Assembly: GCA_017354895.1 (NCBI GenBank)
Contig: CP071499.1
Location: 682,001-746,000, forward strand
Direction of reading: 5' to 3'
DNA: 64,000 nucleotides
Source of the DNA: Podospora comata
Lineage: Eukaryota > Ascomycota > Sordariomycetes > Sordariales > Podosporaceae
In this document: positions 1 through 10,181 of the stretch, piece after piece
Layout of the letters: every line of letters starts with the position of its first letter
Numbering within the stretch: position 1 is the stretch's first letter
Notes under the pieces: generated by a model
Told to the model about the DNA's origin: nothing
The model's input: only the letters and a program-made list of their open reading frames with translations
The model's database searches: none
Program-made: the position numbers and the translations under genes

Positions 1-735
1 GCCTTCATGTCTTCCGGACTTTGGTGAAAATGATACCTGGTACATGTATGTCAGCTGCAAACCGAACAAACAGAAGAGGGTGTTGGGAATCGTGCATCTC
101 ATCTCTAAACCTCCATGTCCCAATAAATATGATCGACTTGAGATACTTGATGACAGAGGTTGAATTTACAGATGTGCATGAATTGTAAGGCTGAGCGGGG
201 CAGGTGTTCAGAGGGTCAACCTCCGTCTGCGTTGTTATGTCTACGGTCGGAGCGCAACGTAGCTGTGAAGTATACTTCCAGCTTCAGATTGTCTCTGTGG
301 AAGTGGAGGGGGGTCTGCGCCCACCACAGGCGGGTACGCTTTTCGTACAGGGAATTGGAGTGGGGGATGGAGCGGCCGCAGATGTTCGGGCCTGCGCTGT
401 TTTCAGACTCAATTTATACTTGCCAAATGTGGAAAGAAAGCCTTGTGAGCCGCCCGTGGCTTTGCTATGGCGTCTCCATTTCCCACTTTGATTGGCCTAG
501 CAGAAGTTTGCCGAGGCCTGAGATGCAGTTTTTCAGCTTACACCGAACTGGAAGCGCCCGTCTCGGTAACCGCAAGGCAGATTTCCATGTTGGATCAATA
601 AATATGGTGTCGTTTCCCAGGACCATATTTGAGGTCCTCATGATGCCAGTGACCTTTCATTCTCTAAACTTTGTTCAATTCCAAACAACCACCGCCTACA
701 ACACTCACTGACCCTTGTTTATCCCTCCCACCAGA
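1..735. other. intergenic, nothing recognised
   Basis: Open frames on the plus strand (160-711, 204-491) show no recognisable motif, low-complexity structure or splice pattern that would argue for a gene. I see no repeat or RNA gene here. Confidence 0.4.
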
Positions 736-1146
736 ATGTCTGACAAGTTTCTTACGGTCCCACACCATACAACCGGAAGAAAGCTGCCGATACCTGCTGC
801 ATCCACCACTAGCATTCCGAGCAGGTGCATCAGTCCCGAGAAACTAAACAGTCTTCTAAATGAGAAGTTTCCATCTGGAAACTATAACGTAGACGTATGT
901 TTGAGTTATCCCCGATCCATTTAGGTATCTCTTAGAATCTGAACTACATGCTCAACTTCATTATACAGGTCAGTCAAAATGTGTATCAAATACGAGCACC
1001 CAGGCAACTCAGCGAGGTATGGGTTTAAACCAAAACCCCGGAGGTCGTCTTAATCGTTAACTCCTTAGAGCTCGAGCTTTTTCGGTAGCGAATCCCGTGG
1101 CTGGCTTAAGACCATTATACATTACAACCTTTCATCGTTCATGTGA
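736..1146 (+). CDS. tentative small spliced gene, unknown function (94 aa)
   Basis: Three exons can be read: 736-894, 969-1016 and 1069-1146. The introns are 74 and 52 nt, with GTATGT...ACAG and GTATGG...TTAG borders, both in phase 0. The product would be 94 aa, basic, without signal peptide or membrane segment. Exon 2 reads SQNVYQIRAPRQLSE, which looks like real protein and continues exon 1 (ending NYNVD) smoothly. If intron 2 is retained the product stops a few residues after exon 2. I do not recognise the family. The case rests only on splice signals and protein-like sequence. Confidence 0.4.
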
Positions 1147-1667
1147 TCTAGGGCTTAGGCACGATTTCATTGCAGGGGAAGTTGGAAATTGACACCTTAT
1201 ATACACCCATTGATTTCATAACCTGTATTTCAAACACAATCTGTTCAACATCGAACAGAACTATCAAGATCTCTCGTCTTAATATTTATTTGAGAACGAA
1301 CTACTTCAAATGCCGCTTGCGCCTATCACACATGTCCTGAAACATGGCAAATAGTACAAGCCATTGACATTTCCAGGGGTTCAGGGGCAAGAGTGGACCC
1401 CTGGATCCACTTATCAAAACAACTTTCCTGGCAAGGACAAAGTCTACAGAGCTTGAGGTCCAAGAGTGTGTTTACCAAAGCGTGGAGTATAACTCCCTCT
1501 CTAGCGACATGACAAGGCGGTACATAAGAAAAGCAAGCGTGATTTTTGGCATCGACTGAATGAAATAACAAACTACCTGGTACCTCACCATAACCCCTTT
1601 CGCTCTCCCTTCTAACGATACACACTATCTAGACATCCGTTTGGTCATCAACAACTCTTGGCAGTGT
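1147..1667. other. intergenic, nothing recognised
   Basis: This lies between the small spliced gene and the 3' end of the minus-strand 587-aa gene. The minus-strand frame at 1326-1625 has no support as a gene. No RNA or repeat was seen. Confidence 0.4.
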
Positions 1668-3431
1668 TCACCCCCCGTCTTCCATCTGCTTCGCGACATC
1701 CGCCCTCGATACCAACCGACCATCCGGAATCATCATTTGAACCATGGTCTCCTCCATGCTTGTCAATACAGGAATGTTCACGCCTCCCATTGGAATAGCA
1801 TAGAACCGCCCGTACCCGGATTGGCCCTTCGCAAGAGGATGCCAGCCCATCTGAATAATTTCCTCTGTCGAGATTTTGACAACTTTGATAAGCCAGGGGC
1901 CCTCAAATACGAGGAGGTACGGTTTCCCCGGCTCAGGGAACGCATCGCTGAAGAATGTTGCGTTTGGCAGTCTGGCGGGCCCAAGCCTATCATACACGGA
2001 GGCGCAGACCCGGGAGAGCTCGCTGGGGTCCACCTTGTCCACTCCCTGATATTGCAGCGGACCGGGATCTGCCTCGATGAGGGCGGCTGCCTGGGCGTTG
2101 GGGTCACTTTTGTGGCTGGAGACGAGCCAAATTTTGTACGTGTCCTTTAGGTTGTTTTCTGCGCGCGAGTGCCGAAGGATTTTGGGGATCTCGAGGTCGT
2201 CCGTGGAACACTTGGTCTGCCCCGCCTTCAGGGCCTTGCAGATAGCCCTCCCCACATCCAACCACACCTTATCGACGAAACAGTTCACTACTACGGCCAC
2301 GTCTACCATGCGTTTTGTCTCTTCATCTTCGGTGAGCGACGTGCGGATAAACCGGCGCGCGAGGCTGAAAACCCGGCGGGAAGTGTCCTCAGACCAGGTT
2401 AAGGAAGAGCACTCCGTCCACAGCTGGGAATATATGTGCTCGACCACACCTATGAGGTGTTTAGCTGTGTATGGCATGAATGGCGTGTTTCGGAGCGGTT
2501 GGTGCTCACGGTGAGTGTCGAACCGGCTCAGCACTCTGAGGATAGCCTGTTCCGCCCACCAGAAGAACTGCGTGTTCTCTGTGGAGCAGATGGTGTTGAA
2601 TCTTTTCCGAATGTCTATGTGGAATTCCAGAGGCTGTTTTATTGGTGCATCTCCCCGTACGGGGATCAGCTTCCACCGCCTATGTTGCTCGTCGAACCTG
2701 GCCAAATTGCTGTCCCACCTCTCCATGCGGTGCGCCAGGTTGATAAATTGGTATGAAGCTTTGCGCGGTCTACCCACTACTTTCTGGTAGTATTGCTGTA
2801 TTACCGGCACCAGCTGTATGCTCTCATCCACGTTGCTTCGAATACGCTTGAGGACCCTATCCCAGGGCTGTTGCAGCGCTTCAAGGGCGGCAAGATGACA
2901 GAACAGCACAAAATTGTCCGGGTCTTCGATCCTCAGCCATTTGATCTGGTTAGAGATGGCCGGGTCCGAGGTTTCCAGCAGCGTCTGCAGCATTTGTAAC
3001 CGTGAAAAGCCGCCTTCCGTCACCTGGGCGAGACCTTGACGCTGCTGGTCATCTTCCCCATCCGAGTCGCTGCCATTTCCATCGTCGTTACCCCTAGAGT
3101 TCTGGTCCCCGCCATCAGGTTGATTTTGGGCATTGGTATTCTGGGACGATGACTGAATACTAGGGTTAGGCCGTGGCACCGCCCCTTTCTTTGCCTGGGT
3201 TGCTTTGATGTGGGCAAGGCATTGGAGAATCTTAACATCGCTGGAGAAGCGAAAACGACTGAAGTGCGCATAGTTGCGGTGCCTGTGCCCTTGTCTCTGG
3301 ATCGAGAGCAGGCTTTCTCTGTCGGCCAATGCCGCCTGAGTGGAGGTGACAGCAGGGTCGGTCTCCATGGTGGAAACAGTTTGTTGATCTTGCAGAATGA
3401 GGGTGAGGGACGATGTGGAGAGGAGTCGCAC
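1668..3431 (-). CDS. uncharacterised fungal protein (587 aa)
   Basis: A single uninterrupted frame on the minus strand. I do not recognise the family. The N-terminus is polar. Residues about 90-130 are low complexity and rich in Asn, Gln, Asp and Gly, a likely disordered linker. The remaining 450 residues are a mixed, folded-looking region with many Trp and aromatic residues and no membrane segment. An alternative start lies 21 codons downstream (METDPAV), giving 566 aa. It is divergent from the DUF6594 gene, with a TATATATA stretch about 15 bases upstream of the first ATG. The length of the open frame and the protein-like composition make it a credible gene; its function is unknown. Confidence 0.8.
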   Translation of the reverse strand: MRLLSTSSLTLILQDQQTVSTMETDPAVTSTQAALADRESLLSIQRQGHRHRNYAHFSRFRFSSDVKILQCLAHIKATQAKKGAVPRPNPSIQSSSQNTNAQNQPDGGDQNSRGNDDGNGSDSDGEDDQQRQGLAQVTEGGFSRLQMLQTLLETSDPAISNQIKWLRIEDPDNFVLFCHLAALEALQQPWDRVLKRIRSNVDESIQLVPVIQQYYQKVVGRPRKASYQFINLAHRMERWDSNLARFDEQHRRWKLIPVRGDAPIKQPLEFHIDIRKRFNTICSTENTQFFWWAEQAILRVLSRFDTHREHQPLRNTPFMPYTAKHLIGVVEHIYSQLWTECSSLTWSEDTSRRVFSLARRFIRTSLTEDEETKRMVDVAVVVNCFVDKVWLDVGRAICKALKAGQTKCSTDDLEIPKILRHSRAENNLKDTYKIWLVSSHKSDPNAQAAALIEADPGPLQYQGVDKVDPSELSRVCASVYDRLGPARLPNATFFSDAFPEPGKPYLLVFEGPWLIKVVKISTEEIIQMGWHPLAKGQSGYGRFYAIPMGGVNIPVLTSMEETMVQMMIPDGRLVSRADVAKQMEDGG

Positions 3432-3746
3432 TGAGGTCTCGAGCTGTATATATAGACTCAGAAAGCAGTAGGCGCGTGTGCTTTATATAGCTAAGACATC
3501 CCCATTGTGAATAGTCTAATAATATCTGACGTGGCGTCGAGCCTGATCATCAACACCCTCACACAATCGCCAAGCTTCCTGGCTCAGCGCTTAAGGCCCG
3601 AATCCTTCGCAGAGCTAGCGTTTCGGCAAGTGACTCTCCCAACCGCACATAACACGCTCGTCAAGTCTCTACAGTCTAGGTTTACGTTCGCTCCTTCTGT
3701 TACGTTTGCTTGCCTAAGCGGGCGCATTGTCCATTTCCCGTCGGCC
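3432..3746. promoter_or_regulatory. shared divergent promoter region
   Basis: 315 bases separate the two divergent start codons. It holds TATATATA at 3446-3453, near the minus-strand gene, and a TATATAG box at 3484-3490. An open plus-strand frame runs through most of it from a GTG codon at 3507, but the first ATG of that frame is at 3747, so I treat this stretch as leader and promoter. Confidence 0.45.
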
Positions 3747-4938
3747 ATGATGGGTAGCCCTTTATATCCTCCCACGCTGTCTGAGGTGGGAGAACCAGAT
3801 TGGTTGGATTGCGCTGCTAATGCATCTGCTGAGAATCAATGTCCAGTGGATTCTTACAATGTGCCCTCCTCACTGGCCCCTCCGCCACCACCGCCCGTTG
3901 CATCACTGATTACCACGGTCAAACCTGCATCGCATTCAAGTACTTCGATTCAAGAAAAACCATGGAAGCATGAGGGATATCAGGCCTACTGTAAGCTCTT
4001 GGCTTCCGAGTCTGACCTTTTCATTGCCCGTCGGTTTAAGAGCCTCAACGTCCGGGTAGCCCTTCGCATGCAGGACGAAGTCTCAAAGCTGGAAGAGCAG
4101 CTCCTCCACGTGGAAAAGGAGAGCCGCGAGGACAAGGACGTAGACAACGGCACATTCAGGCAAGACAAGATAACCAAGAGATCTGATCTCTTAGACAAGA
4201 TCTCGACGTCGCTTTATCGTTATAGTGAGTGCGGGTCCCTTGAAAGGCCGAGTCTATAGCACCTACCTTACTTACCGCTGCCAGACAAGTTCATTATTCA
4301 ACAGACCGCCCTGCTCAACTATCCGACAGTTCCTCCCTGGGACATCAAGAACCTCAAAACCTGGCACAAAAACCATGACAATCAAGCAATATCTCAGGAG
4401 GAAACGGCTTATCTTGACCACACGGAGGACCTCATCCCCCTTGCCCCGCGAGATAAGACGCCGCTGCGTCGGGCAATGGACAAATTCTTATTCTTGCGCA
4501 CGCTTCCTTTCTGGAGGGACAAATCCAGGAATAACACCCGGGATGTAGAAATGGGCAGAAGCAAGGATGGCACCAGCTCCGCCGACCAGCCGCCAGATGG
4601 CTCGGAAACTGCGGTGAATTTCTACAGCGATGAGACCATGGATCATTTCGTGTCCATAGTGACCGTCACTTCCGGTCTGGTGATGCTGGTCGTGCCCATT
4701 TGGGTGCTCCACGGTCTAGTCGACGCCTCGAAGAAACTGGGCGTCATTACCGCTTTTGTTCTCGCTTGTTTACTCTTTACGAGCTTTGCCATGACACCAC
4801 GGCCTTTGGAAGCCCTGGGAGCAACGGCGGCGTGAGTCTGGACCCTTACTACCGTGAAGCTATGGGACGTTAACGAAAGTTGTGTGTGTAAACAGGTACG
4901 CGGCGGTTCTCATGGTATTTTTGCAGGTGGGATCCTGA
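3747..4938 (+). CDS. DUF6594-family membrane protein
   Basis: Three exons (3747-4224, 4285-4831, 4896-4938) give 355 aa; the introns of 60 and 64 nt both start GTGAGT. The domain begins around GYQAYCKLLASE, the usual opening of fungal DUF6594 proteins. A coiled-coil-prone segment (DEVSKLEEQLLHVEKES) follows, then FIIQQTALLNYPTVP in exon 2, and three hydrophobic C-terminal segments ending in the short exon 3 (YAAVLMVFLQV). This N-terminal soluble domain plus three closely spaced membrane helices is the normal layout of the family, whose function is unknown. The N-terminal 70 residues are proline-rich. The open frame continues upstream without an ATG, so 3747 (or 3750) is the start. It is convergent with the viperin gene, 133 bases away. 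Confidence 0.85.
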
Positions 4939-5071
4939 CTGATTAAAAGCCTGAGGGTGACGTACCTTAGCTTCGCAAATGGTAAACCTTCATGTACCTA
5001 CCTAACAATTGTATGTTACACATTACCCCCCGCATCTTCGCATCATCCTCCTTTTGCCAGGGCTGTGTCAT

Positions 5072-6046
5072 TTACCAGTCCAACTCCTCACGTCCTCCTT
5101 TACCACATGACTTTTCCATCTCAGGCTTGACCCAATCATACAACCCCCCACGTTCCAAAAATGCACCCTCATCCCAAAAGACACTTTCCAACGCCTTCTT
5201 CACTCCAACATCCAATATCGGTCTCGAAGGCTGCTTCCCCGTCCTGTCCAAAAACCTCAGATACTCATCAAGAATAAGATAAGACTTCGCCATCAAACTA
5301 TTCGGCTCCGGCACCAACGACCGTTGACCCCTGTGTCTCTCACAGAACTCCTCAAACTCCCCATCCGAAATAGTAAACTTGTGCCCATTCCTCAGCGTCT
5401 CCTCCGTGTCATTCTCCCCCGCCACAATCAACACCTGAAAACACTTCCACCGAAAAGGCTTCAGCTCACCAATCCGCTCATTCATATCCTCCATGTAATT
5501 CAACCGGTTAACAACGGTATTAATCTTGAACAAAACCCCATACTTCTCACACCACCTGGCAATCTCGCACAGCTTCTTCACCTGGGCTCCTGTCCCACGC
5601 CCAATCTGGATATTGGTCGCCTCGTCAAACGAGTCGCAACTGACAGCGAGGATGTCAAGGTTTTTGCCGTGCTTGCGAAGGAAGTCCTCCCTGATTAGGC
5701 TACCATTGGTGACGATGGAGACTGACTCGAGTTTGAGGTCTTGTTTGCAAAAGTCGATCATTTCGCCGAGGAACTTGGGGTAGAGGAAGGGCTCGCCGCC
5801 GGCAAAGTTGAGCTTTCTCATGCCGGCGTTGGCGAGGAGACGGAGACCTTCTTTGGCGCGGTTGGGGTCTTCGATGTAGCTTGTGCTTACGGTGTGGAAG
5901 CAGAAGCCGCAGGTGTAGTTGCAGCGGCGGGTGAAGTGGTAGTTGACCGAGACGGGGATTTGGCCGCGGTTACGACGGGTGTGGAGATGGTGCAGAGAAA
6001 TGAAGATGATGGTGAAGAGGGCTAGTAGCCACATTATGGTTCCCAT
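5072..6046 (-). CDS. RSAD2-like: viperin-like radical SAM enzyme
   Basis: An intronless 324-aa protein that is recognisably viperin over its full length. Residues 1-22 form a hydrophobic N-terminal segment, as in ER/lipid-droplet-anchored animal viperin. The radical-SAM cluster motif CxxxCxxC is C42-C46-C49 (CNYTCGFCF), followed by the SAM-binding GGEPF at 83-87. Further viperin signatures are VSIVTNGSLI, LDILAVSCDSFDEATN, IGRG and YLILDEYLRFLDR. The protein ends in LDW, like the conserved C-terminal Trp of animal viperin that is needed for Fe-S loading. Known viperins convert CTP (or UTP in some homologues) to the 3'-deoxy-3',4'-didehydro nucleotide, a chain terminator of viral polymerases; substrate here is inferred only. 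It lies head to head with a nucleotide kinase gene, 418 bases between start codons. Confidence 0.95.
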   Translation of the reverse strand: MGTIMWLLALFTIIFISLHHLHTRRNRGQIPVSVNYHFTRRCNYTCGFCFHTVSTSYIEDPNRAKEGLRLLANAGMRKLNFAGGEPFLYPKFLGEMIDFCKQDLKLESVSIVTNGSLIREDFLRKHGKNLDILAVSCDSFDEATNIQIGRGTGAQVKKLCEIARWCEKYGVLFKINTVVNRLNYMEDMNERIGELKPFRWKCFQVLIVAGENDTEETLRNGHKFTISDGEFEEFCERHRGQRSLVPEPNSLMAKSYLILDEYLRFLDRTGKQPSRPILDVGVKKALESVFWDEGAFLERGGLYDWVKPEMEKSCGKGGREELDW

Positions 6047-6464
6047 ATTGGGTGTGTTGTGGGGTCAAAGGCTTGTGTTGTTATGATTTTGCTTTGGGGA
6101 CAGAAGAATGAAGAGTGAGGGGGGATGAGATGCCAATGAATGACTTAAGAGGGCATACAGTAGGCCTCACACGTGCCCCCAATTCTTCAGTGACTGGAAA
6201 GGGTGTGGGCTATGAGGGGCTCATAGAAAGCTGAGGCGAACGCTGTAGGCCTCGCCCAGTCATCAAGCAGGGAGTCTACAACCTCTTTGACTCATGCGGA
6301 TCCTTGCATGTGGCCTGCAAAGTTCTGCTTAAGAAGCAAACAATTCATCGAGGACTCGGCAGTCACCCTGTTATTAGGTGGACAGATTCTAAGCTCATCT
6401 TTTGGTCTCTTTCTCTTGCCTTTGAGACACTACCATAGGAGAACAAAACATCAACAACTCAACA
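6047..6464. promoter_or_regulatory. bidirectional promoter of viperin and kinase genes
   Basis: 418 bases lie between the divergent start codons of the viperin-like gene (minus) and the kinase gene (plus). They must contain both promoters, so co-regulation is plausible. I see no clear TATA box or inverted operator-like motif that I can defend. Confidence 0.5.
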
Positions 6465-7324
6465 ATGGTGCCAGAAGCCCGTAGAACTCGCGACCTGATC
6501 TTTGTCATCGGTAAAGTCATCATAGTATCACTACCCCAACATTTCATTCTTGGCTGACCGCTTCTCAGGTGCTCCCGGAGCGGGAAAGGGTACCCTCTGC
6601 AAAATGCTGGCGGAAGCCAACAACGTCGACCACCTCTCCCTCGGAGACCTTTTACGGCAAACCGTGTCATCACCCAACGCAGACCAATTAATCGCCGGGT
6701 GCATCCACCGTGGAGAGCTTCTACCAACACATATACTCCACGAACTTTTGTATCACCGCGTGGCCCAACCTGTATCCTCTACCGGTGGTCGGCCCCTCCT
6801 GCTGGACGGTTTTCCCCGGCGGTTGGACCAGGCTAGAGAATTTGAAGCAGTGGCAAGTACCCGAACTGGCGCAACTTTACTCATTATTTCGGGAGCTGGC
6901 GGCTGAGTCTGCCAACTGACACCTCGCAGTTTGGACCCCCAAAGCTCATTCTCTTCTTTGACTGTCCCGAAGATCTCGCGAGAGAAAGGGTTGTCACGAG
7001 AAAATTAGGTCGAATTGGCGACACAGTTGAGATGTTCGACAAGCGGTATTCCGAGTTTCGCGAGTCAAACCCGCCGATCTTGAGCCATTACGCGAGACCC
7101 GAGGGCAGGCTAATCACAGTATGTCGTATGGAAGAATACCATCTCCAGAATGAGTGTGTCACTAAGATGAATAGATCGACACCAGTGGCGCAACAGAAGA
7201 ATCATATCAGAAGCTGCAGGCTGCTCTGGGTAGCAGTGAGAAATGGGCAGCTCTGACTTCCGAAGCCCCGAAGTTCCCCGTCGAATGGATACGAGAAATG
7301 ACAGACGATCAGGCCCACAGTTAG
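6465..7324 (+). CDS. nucleoside-monophosphate kinase (UMP/CMP or adenylate kinase type)
   Basis: Four exons (6465-6510, 6569-6852, 6930-7118, 7175-7324) give 222 aa, the normal size for short-LID NMP kinases. The P-loop is GAPGAGKGT at 16-24, the NMP-binding part reads HLSLGDLLR, and DGFPRRLDQ matches the conserved GFPR segment. LILFFDCPEDLARERV precedes a short LID (RKLGRIGD), and the end matches the family (TIDTSGATEES). The short LID and FFDCPE point to the UMP/CMP kinase-AK1 group rather than long-LID adenylate kinase. The second intron (6853-6929) best fits a GC-AG intron (GCAAGT donor). A GT donor at 6850 would also keep frame and remove one Val. It is divergent from viperin, which uses a nucleoside triphosphate, so a role in substrate supply or product handling is a reasonable inference. 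Confidence 0.88.
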
Positions 7325-7416
7325 TGCAAGTCAAAACAGAGCTGAGTAATTATAGAGAAGCAGGGCCTTTGGTATAGTTGTTGTACAATGCTGCCGACGG
7401 GGGTTGATAATGGTGA

Positions 7417-8157
7417 TTATGATCTCTTCTTCCCCATCATCTCAAAATAAGCCGTCAACTTCCCCACCGGCCTCCCTTTCCTAAACGCCCACCCATACCT
7501 CCTCATAAACTCCCCAATCCTCTCATCCATCCTCTCCATCTCCCCCATCTTCTCCTCCTCACTCGCCTCCCCATCCAGCACCCTCTGCAGCTCCACCTCG
7601 CCAACCTCGTGTCCAAAATCCATATTATCTCTCACAATCCTGAACTCCTCATCCGCGATCCACGTCTCACGGGTGGTAACAAAATCCGCCATGATACCCA
7701 GCCCGAAATCCTCTTTTTCATGAGCTTGAATCCCCGTGATATTCTCGACACAAGCCGCAATGTCGCTCACTCTGTTGAGCTCCTCAAACCGCGAGTTGGT
7801 AAAGTCACCGCCTTTTCGAATCTTGGCTTCCCATATCCCGTTGCGGCGGCGGATCCAGGCGCCGGAGGAGGAGAGGAGGTTAGACTTGTCGTAGTAGGTG
7901 TCGCGGATTGTTTGGAGGGGGAGTGAGCGGAGGGATTGGAAGGGTGGGATGCCGCCGTTTTGGGTAAGGTGGCGGACGGCGAGGGAGTGGAATTTGCGTT
8001 CGACTTCCAGGATGCAGGGGGAGAGGGCTTTCTGGAGGGGTGGCCGGATAGCCATTGTGAGGTGGGTGTGTTGGTTTCTGTGTGCATTCGGTTTGAGTGA
8101 GAAGTCGAGAGGATTAAAGGACACTGAGAAAAGTGTGAGCAAATGTGGCGAATGCAA
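7417..8157 (-). CDS. CYTH-domain triphosphatase, thiamine-triphosphatase-like
   Basis: 246 aa from the first ATG; the ATG at 8055 (MAIRPPLQK, giving 212 aa) fits the family better because the CYTH domain begins right after it. The signature ExExK is EVERK at residues 17-21 counted from 8055. Further on are TYYDKSN, GAWIRRRNGIWEAKIR and the acidic strands FGHEVGEVELQRV, the charged residues that line the triphosphate tunnel in this family. Eukaryotic relatives hydrolyse thiamine triphosphate or inorganic tripolyphosphate with divalent metal. There are no introns. It is convergent with the kinase gene (92 bases between stops). The exact substrate cannot be told from sequence. Confidence 0.85.
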   Translation of the reverse strand: MHSPHLLTLFSVSFNPLDFSLKPNAHRNQHTHLTMAIRPPLQKALSPCILEVERKFHSLAVRHLTQNGGIPPFQSLRSLPLQTIRDTYYDKSNLLSSSGAWIRRRNGIWEAKIRKGGDFTNSRFEELNRVSDIAACVENITGIQAHEKEDFGLGIMADFVTTRETWIADEEFRIVRDNMDFGHEVGEVELQRVLDGEASEEEKMGEMERMDERIGEFMRRYGWAFRKGRPVGKLTAYFEMMGKKRS

Positions 8158-8369
8158 TGAGGCCTACAGTTGGAAGTTCTCTGTGTGTAACCAACAACTT
8201 TTGGTGGGACAAGAGTGAATGGGAGCAAGTGAGTGAGTGGGCAGCGAAGTGGCCTGTGCTTGCAAACAGATTTGACAACGATTTGTAAACATCGCAAAAT
8301 TACCATCTATGATACATCCAAAATTCTCATCACCCGTCCCCCGTTTCACACACCTCAGAATAACAAAGC

Positions 8370-9544
8370 TTACAAAGAAACAACCAACTTAGTCCCACTA
8401 ACACCCCCCCTCAACTTCTCCAACCCTGCCCCAATAACCCCCAACCCCTTACCCACAACCTCAATCTCCAACGGCATCTTAAACCGTCCCGACTCAACCA
8501 AATCCACCAATTTCGTCATCGCCGCCCCGCCCCCATCAGTCTGGAACGCCATCCGGCCAAACACCGTCGCGGCCTTGACCCCCTCCGGCACCTCCAACTT
8601 CTCCCCCGTCATAACATGACTATACAGCTTCGGCCCATCCTCCCTAAACGCCCCAAAGATCTCCTTGTTCCCTGCCATCGCCCCAGCAACAGTATCAATC
8701 ATTGCGTCAACCCCCTTCCCATCAGGCGAGGCGTCACGAACCGCCTTGGCGATTTGATCGGGCTTCATGTTGCGGTCGACGCAGGTTGTCGCGCCGAGGG
8801 AGGTGACTCTCTGGTTGTGGGCGCGGGAGTTGGTTGTGATGATTACCAGGTGGGGGAGGGCGTCACGCAGGAGTTGGACAGCGGAGGCGCCCACGCCGGA
8901 AGAGCCGCCGATGACGAGGACCGAGGTCAAAAGGGGGGGTTTGACCTGGGGTTGGGTGGCACCTGGGGTCATTGGGCTGGTGAGGTCGTCGAGGTTGGGG
9001 ATCCTCTCGTTGGGGAGCTCCCTGAGGTGGGGGAGGGGGACGCCGAGGCCTTTGATGATGGATGCTACGGCTGTGAGGTAACAGATTCTGGGGGAAGCAA
9101 GATTAGCAAGAGGTACAGTGTGGAGTGAAAAGGGGTTGCTTACGGAACAGAAGCAGCCTGCTCAAAAGTCCAAGCTGTGGGCTTGCGGCAGGCGTAGTTG
9201 GCCGGGACGGTCGTTACATCCTGGAAAGCGCCGGCACGGCCACCATGGCCAGCCAAGCTCATGACCGCATCACCGGCCTTGAATCCCTGAACATTCTTAC
9301 CAACAACCTCCACCACACCAGCTGTGTCGATGCCGAAGATCTCGGGCCAAGAATCGACCATCATCCCATGGTGAAGATTCTTCCAGTCGAGGGGGTTCAG
9401 ACCAACAGCACGGTTCCGGATGCAAATCTCGTTCGGCCCAGGAACTGGGTAAGGTGCGTTGATCAGCTGGAACGGACCGCCTTGTCTGGCAGCGATGTAC
9501 TGCTGGATGCCTTTCGGGGCGACCGAGCTGGCGTTTGGAGACAT
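8370..9544 (-). CDS. MDR-family oxidoreductase (quinone oxidoreductase / enoyl reductase type)
   Basis: Two exons (9144-9544 and 8370-9087, intron 9088-9143) give 372 aa. The N-terminal GroES-like part has PGPNEICIRNRAVGLNPLDWK and GIDTAGVVEVVGKNV. The Rossmann part has VLVIGGSSGVGASAVQLL around residues 187-203, the AxxGxxG-type nucleotide-binding loop usual for NADPH enzymes of this group. The catalytic and structural zinc ligands of alcohol dehydrogenases are absent, which places it with zinc-independent quinone reductases and stand-alone enoyl reductases (ToxD/LovC-like). Such enzymes often sit in secondary-metabolite clusters. Here the MFS transporter and an acyltransferase follow nearby, but there is no synthase in the window. 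Confidence 0.9.
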
Positions 9545-10181
9545 GTTGGTGAGAGTGTTGAGTGTTGAGAGACAAACCTTGTCTGAGTGATCTCTGCTGC
9601 TTCAAGAGATTACATATGAGATGGGATCAGGTTTTGCTCCCGGGGAGACGAGATTCAGGGGTGACGTCGCCATTCTCCGGCGTTCCGTAGCGCGAGTGTC
9701 TTGACTCGAGCAAAACTGCCATTCACCGGGTTAGATACAGTGACTGACTGGCTTCAAAGCGCGCCGTTGAGCCGCTGTTCACAGGCCGGGTGTCGTTAGT
9801 TTAAGCTTCTTTACCCCTGACCCCTTTCCCGAGACAGTGGGGCCGGTCGGCCCCGGGGCACATCGGAAGTGGGACCCGGGATTGTGGGGCACATCGGCCA
9901 GCCCCGCTGTCACACCACCGTCCACCTGTGCTTGTCACGCCATCAACATCACCTCACCGTCTTCCCAACCCAACATCATGGAAGAGGGGAAGCACCAGTA
10001 TCGGGTGTAGTGTTGCTCATTTGTCTATAAAACATCAGTTTTGCCGCTTCAGTCAATACAGCTGTCTCTCCCATCATTGTTACAACAGATCTCTTCAATA
10101 CTTCTTGCAGACAAGCCACATACCCACCACCGCAACACAGCCTAGGTGACTGTTACGTTTTCAGGTTCACTCACAGCAAAT
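9545..10181. other. intergenic with TATA box
   Basis: No gene is recognised. A TATAAAA box lies at 10026-10032, followed by a pyrimidine-rich leader and short possible splice signals (GTGACT...TTCAG near 10146-10164). This is consistent with a promoter and 5' leader for the small His-rich frame that starts at 10182. Confidence 0.4.
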
